Shown: positions 62,644 through 64,000 of the stretch, piece by piece
Numbering within the stretch: the stretch's first letter is position 1
How the letters are laid out: every line of letters begins with the position of its first letter
From: VRUE01 sp963702035
GTDB taxonomy: Bacteria > Actinomycetota > Thermoleophilia > Solirubrobacterales > 70-9
Direction of reading: 5' to 3'
DNA: 64,000 nt
Assembly: GCA_963702035.1 (NCBI GenBank)
Contig: OY969700.1
Location: 496,001 to 560,000 of the forward strand
Made by a program: the position numbers and the translations under genes
The notes under the pieces: generated by a model
Seen by the model: only the letters and a program-made list of their open reading frames with translations
Told to the model about the DNA's origin: nothing
The model's database searches: none

Positions 62644-63339
62644 GTGCTCGCAAACGAGACCGATCTGTCGGGGGGGCGTGTGCTGGTCGTCGAGGACGAT
62701 CAGGAGATCGCCGACGTGCTGCGTCGTTCGCTGCGCAACGAGGGCTATGAAGTGCGCACCTCGGCCGACGGGGTCGATGCGCTCGACGTCGCCGCGGGTT
62801 TCGTGCCGGACCTGGTCGTGCTCGACCTCGGTCTACCGCGGATGGACGGGGTCGAGGTCTGCCGGCGATTGCGCGCCGACAGCGACGTGCCGATCCTGAT
62901 CCTGACCGCGCGGACCGAGACCGAGGACCGGGTGGGCGGACTCGACAGCGGCGCCGACGACTACCTGGTCAAGCCGTTCGAGCGCAAGGAGCTGCTCGCC
63001 CGGATCCGCGCCCTGTTGCGCCGCCGGCCGCCACGCGGCTCGGCCTCGCTGCAGGTCGGCGATCTCAGCCTCAACCCGGATACGCGCGAGGTGCGGCGCG
63101 GCGAGCGCGAGATCGAGCTGACCAACCGCGAGTTCGAGCTGCTCGAGTACCTGATGCACAACGAGCGCCTCGTCGTCTCACGCGAGCGCCTGCTCGACGA
63201 GGTCTGGGGCTATGACCCGATGGCCGCCACCAACACGATCGACGTCTTCATCTCCAATCTGCGGCGCAAGCTCGAGGCGGGTGAGGAGACACGGCTTCTG
63301 CACACCAAACGCGGCGCCGGCTACGTCCTCAAGGCCTAG
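62644..63339 (+). CDS. OmpR-family response regulator
   Basis: 231 residues: receiver with VLVVEDDQEIADVLRRSLRN, phospho-Asp in LVVLDLGLPRMDGVEVCRRL, LILTARTETEDRVGG, ADDYLVKPFERKELLARIRA (Lys), and a winged helix (NREFELLEYLMHNERLVVSR, TNTIDVFISNLRRKLEAGEE, RGAGYVLKA). Paired with the kinase 26 bp downstream. Resembles the MprA/CutR group. Confidence 0.93.
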   Translation: MLANETDLSGGRVLVVEDDQEIADVLRRSLRNEGYEVRTSADGVDALDVAAGFVPDLVVLDLGLPRMDGVEVCRRLRADSDVPILILTARTETEDRVGGLDSGADDYLVKPFERKELLARIRALLRRRPPRGSASLQVGDLSLNPDTREVRRGEREIELTNREFELLEYLMHNERLVVSRERLLDEVWGYDPMAATNTIDVFISNLRRKLEAGEETRLLHTKRGAGYVLKA

Positions 63340-63365
63340 CAGCCCTGCGGCCGGGAAATTGGCCG

Positions 63366-64000
63366 GTGCGCTGGCGCCTCGCCGGCGTCTCCGCCGGACT
63401 GACCCTGGCGATCCTGGTGCTGTTCGGGGTGATCGTCGGCAACCTCGCCGCGCAGCGCATCCGCAGCGACTTCAACCGCGAGATGAAGGGCGCCGTCACG
63501 ACGCTGGCCTCGCAGGTCCAGATCGTCGACACGATCACCAACACGCTGATCGTCCGCGAGCCCGATCTGGGCGATTTCGTCAGCCCCAACGACGCCTCGG
63601 TGCGGATCTACGACTCGCAGGGACTGGAACTCGACGCAAGCCCGAACGCCGCGGAACTCGGGTCCCCATCGCCAGGCATCCACGACACCGGGGAGATGCG
63701 GGTCGTGACGGTCGCCCTGCGCAGCCGCCAGACCGGGAGGATCGCCGGTTACGTCCAGTATGGCCGCGACGAGCAGCACATCGACTCGACCGTGGGCCGG
63801 CTCTGGCTCCTGATCGCGGCCGGCGTGCTGGGCGCCACCCTGCTCGCCAGCCTCGCGGGAGTGGCGATCGCCCGGCGGGCGATGCGGCCGATCGCCTCGC
63901 TGACCGCGACGGCGCGCACAATCGCCGACACCGGCGACCCGTCCAGCCACATGCCGCAGCCACGGGTCGACGACGAGGTCGGCGAGCTCGCCCGCACGCT
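63366..64000 (+). CDS. Sensor histidine kinase, C-terminus cut by window edge
   Basis: 211 residues visible: TM1 (GVSAGLTLAILVLFGVIVGN), an extracytoplasmic sensor region (ASQVQIVDTITNTLIVREPD), TM2 (LWLLIAAGVLGATLLASLAG) and the start of a HAMP domain (AIARRAMRPIASLTATARTI). The kinase core is outside the window. GTG 63366, just after the regulator gene, so they form one operon. Confidence 0.85.
   Translation, partial: MRWRLAGVSAGLTLAILVLFGVIVGNLAAQRIRSDFNREMKGAVTTLASQVQIVDTITNTLIVREPDLGDFVSPNDASVRIYDSQGLELDASPNAAELGSPSPGIHDTGEMRVVTVALRSRQTGRIAGYVQYGRDEQHIDSTVGRLWLLIAAGVLGATLLASLAGVAIARRAMRPIASLTATARTIADTGDPSSHMPQPRVDDEVGELART

Overview
The window is GC-rich chromosomal DNA from an actinobacterium, most likely of the Thermoleophilia/Solirubrobacterales type. 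The placement is inferred from gene content and signals: a DUF222-HNH (13E12) gene under a mycobacterial-type LexA box, an actinobacterial SerC, a ribosome-mediated leu leader, and -10 elements of the form TAnnnT placed 6-7 nt before start codons, which suggests widespread leaderless transcription. No rRNA, tRNA, CRISPR array or classical insertion sequence was recognised, and no gene-free stretch reaches 300 bp.

Layout. 1-19.4 kb is mostly minus-strand amino-acid biosynthesis: cimA (cut by the window edge), ilvE, leuB, an xre-leuC-leuD-methyltransferase operon, leuA behind a Leu-rich leader peptide, serC-serA and ilvC. Between these lie the DUF222-HNH gene, a CLC chloride transporter, an MFS exporter, a small RTX-repeat protein and a quinone-oxidoreductase-like enzyme. 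19.4-26.9 kb carries menaquinone genes (menE and menF on minus; menB-menA-menC-menD on plus). ilvB-ilvN follow at 27.0-29.3 kb. 29.3-34.8 kb holds a UDP-sulfoquinovose synthase next to two GT-C membrane glycosyltransferases and a DPM1-like GT2, probably a surface-glycan locus. 34.9-47.6 kb is housekeeping: NDH-2, gatCAB, a GMC oxidoreductase, folD, pcrA, cysK-cysE. 47.7-50.7 kb is accessory: a phosphotransferase and a three-gene cassette ending in a PIN-domain protein. 50.8-64 kb has an Rrf2 regulator, two LuxR-type regulators, gltX/nfo with overlapping divergent start codons, a DUF1778/GNAT toxin-antitoxin pair in a repeat-rich island, an acyl-CoA dehydrogenase, dnaE, and a two-component system cut by the right edge.

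The most unusual feature is a set of about a dozen palindromic elements. Several have a conserved core (about 45-90 bp) enclosed by long, locus-specific inverted arms (10-30 bp). In the best cases cores are nearly identical while arms differ completely yet stay complementary: three at the 3' ends of serA, ilvC and ilvN; two inside the same loop of the paralogous GT-C genes, in opposite orientation; two flanking the toxin-antitoxin region. Arms often include the neighbouring gene's stop codon, as if the gene end had been copied in inverted orientation. This may be an undescribed structured-RNA or mobile-hairpin family. A second notable observation is the leuA leader, whose Leu codons are perfectly complementary over 10 nt to the leuA Shine-Dalgarno, suggesting translational rather than terminator-based attenuation.
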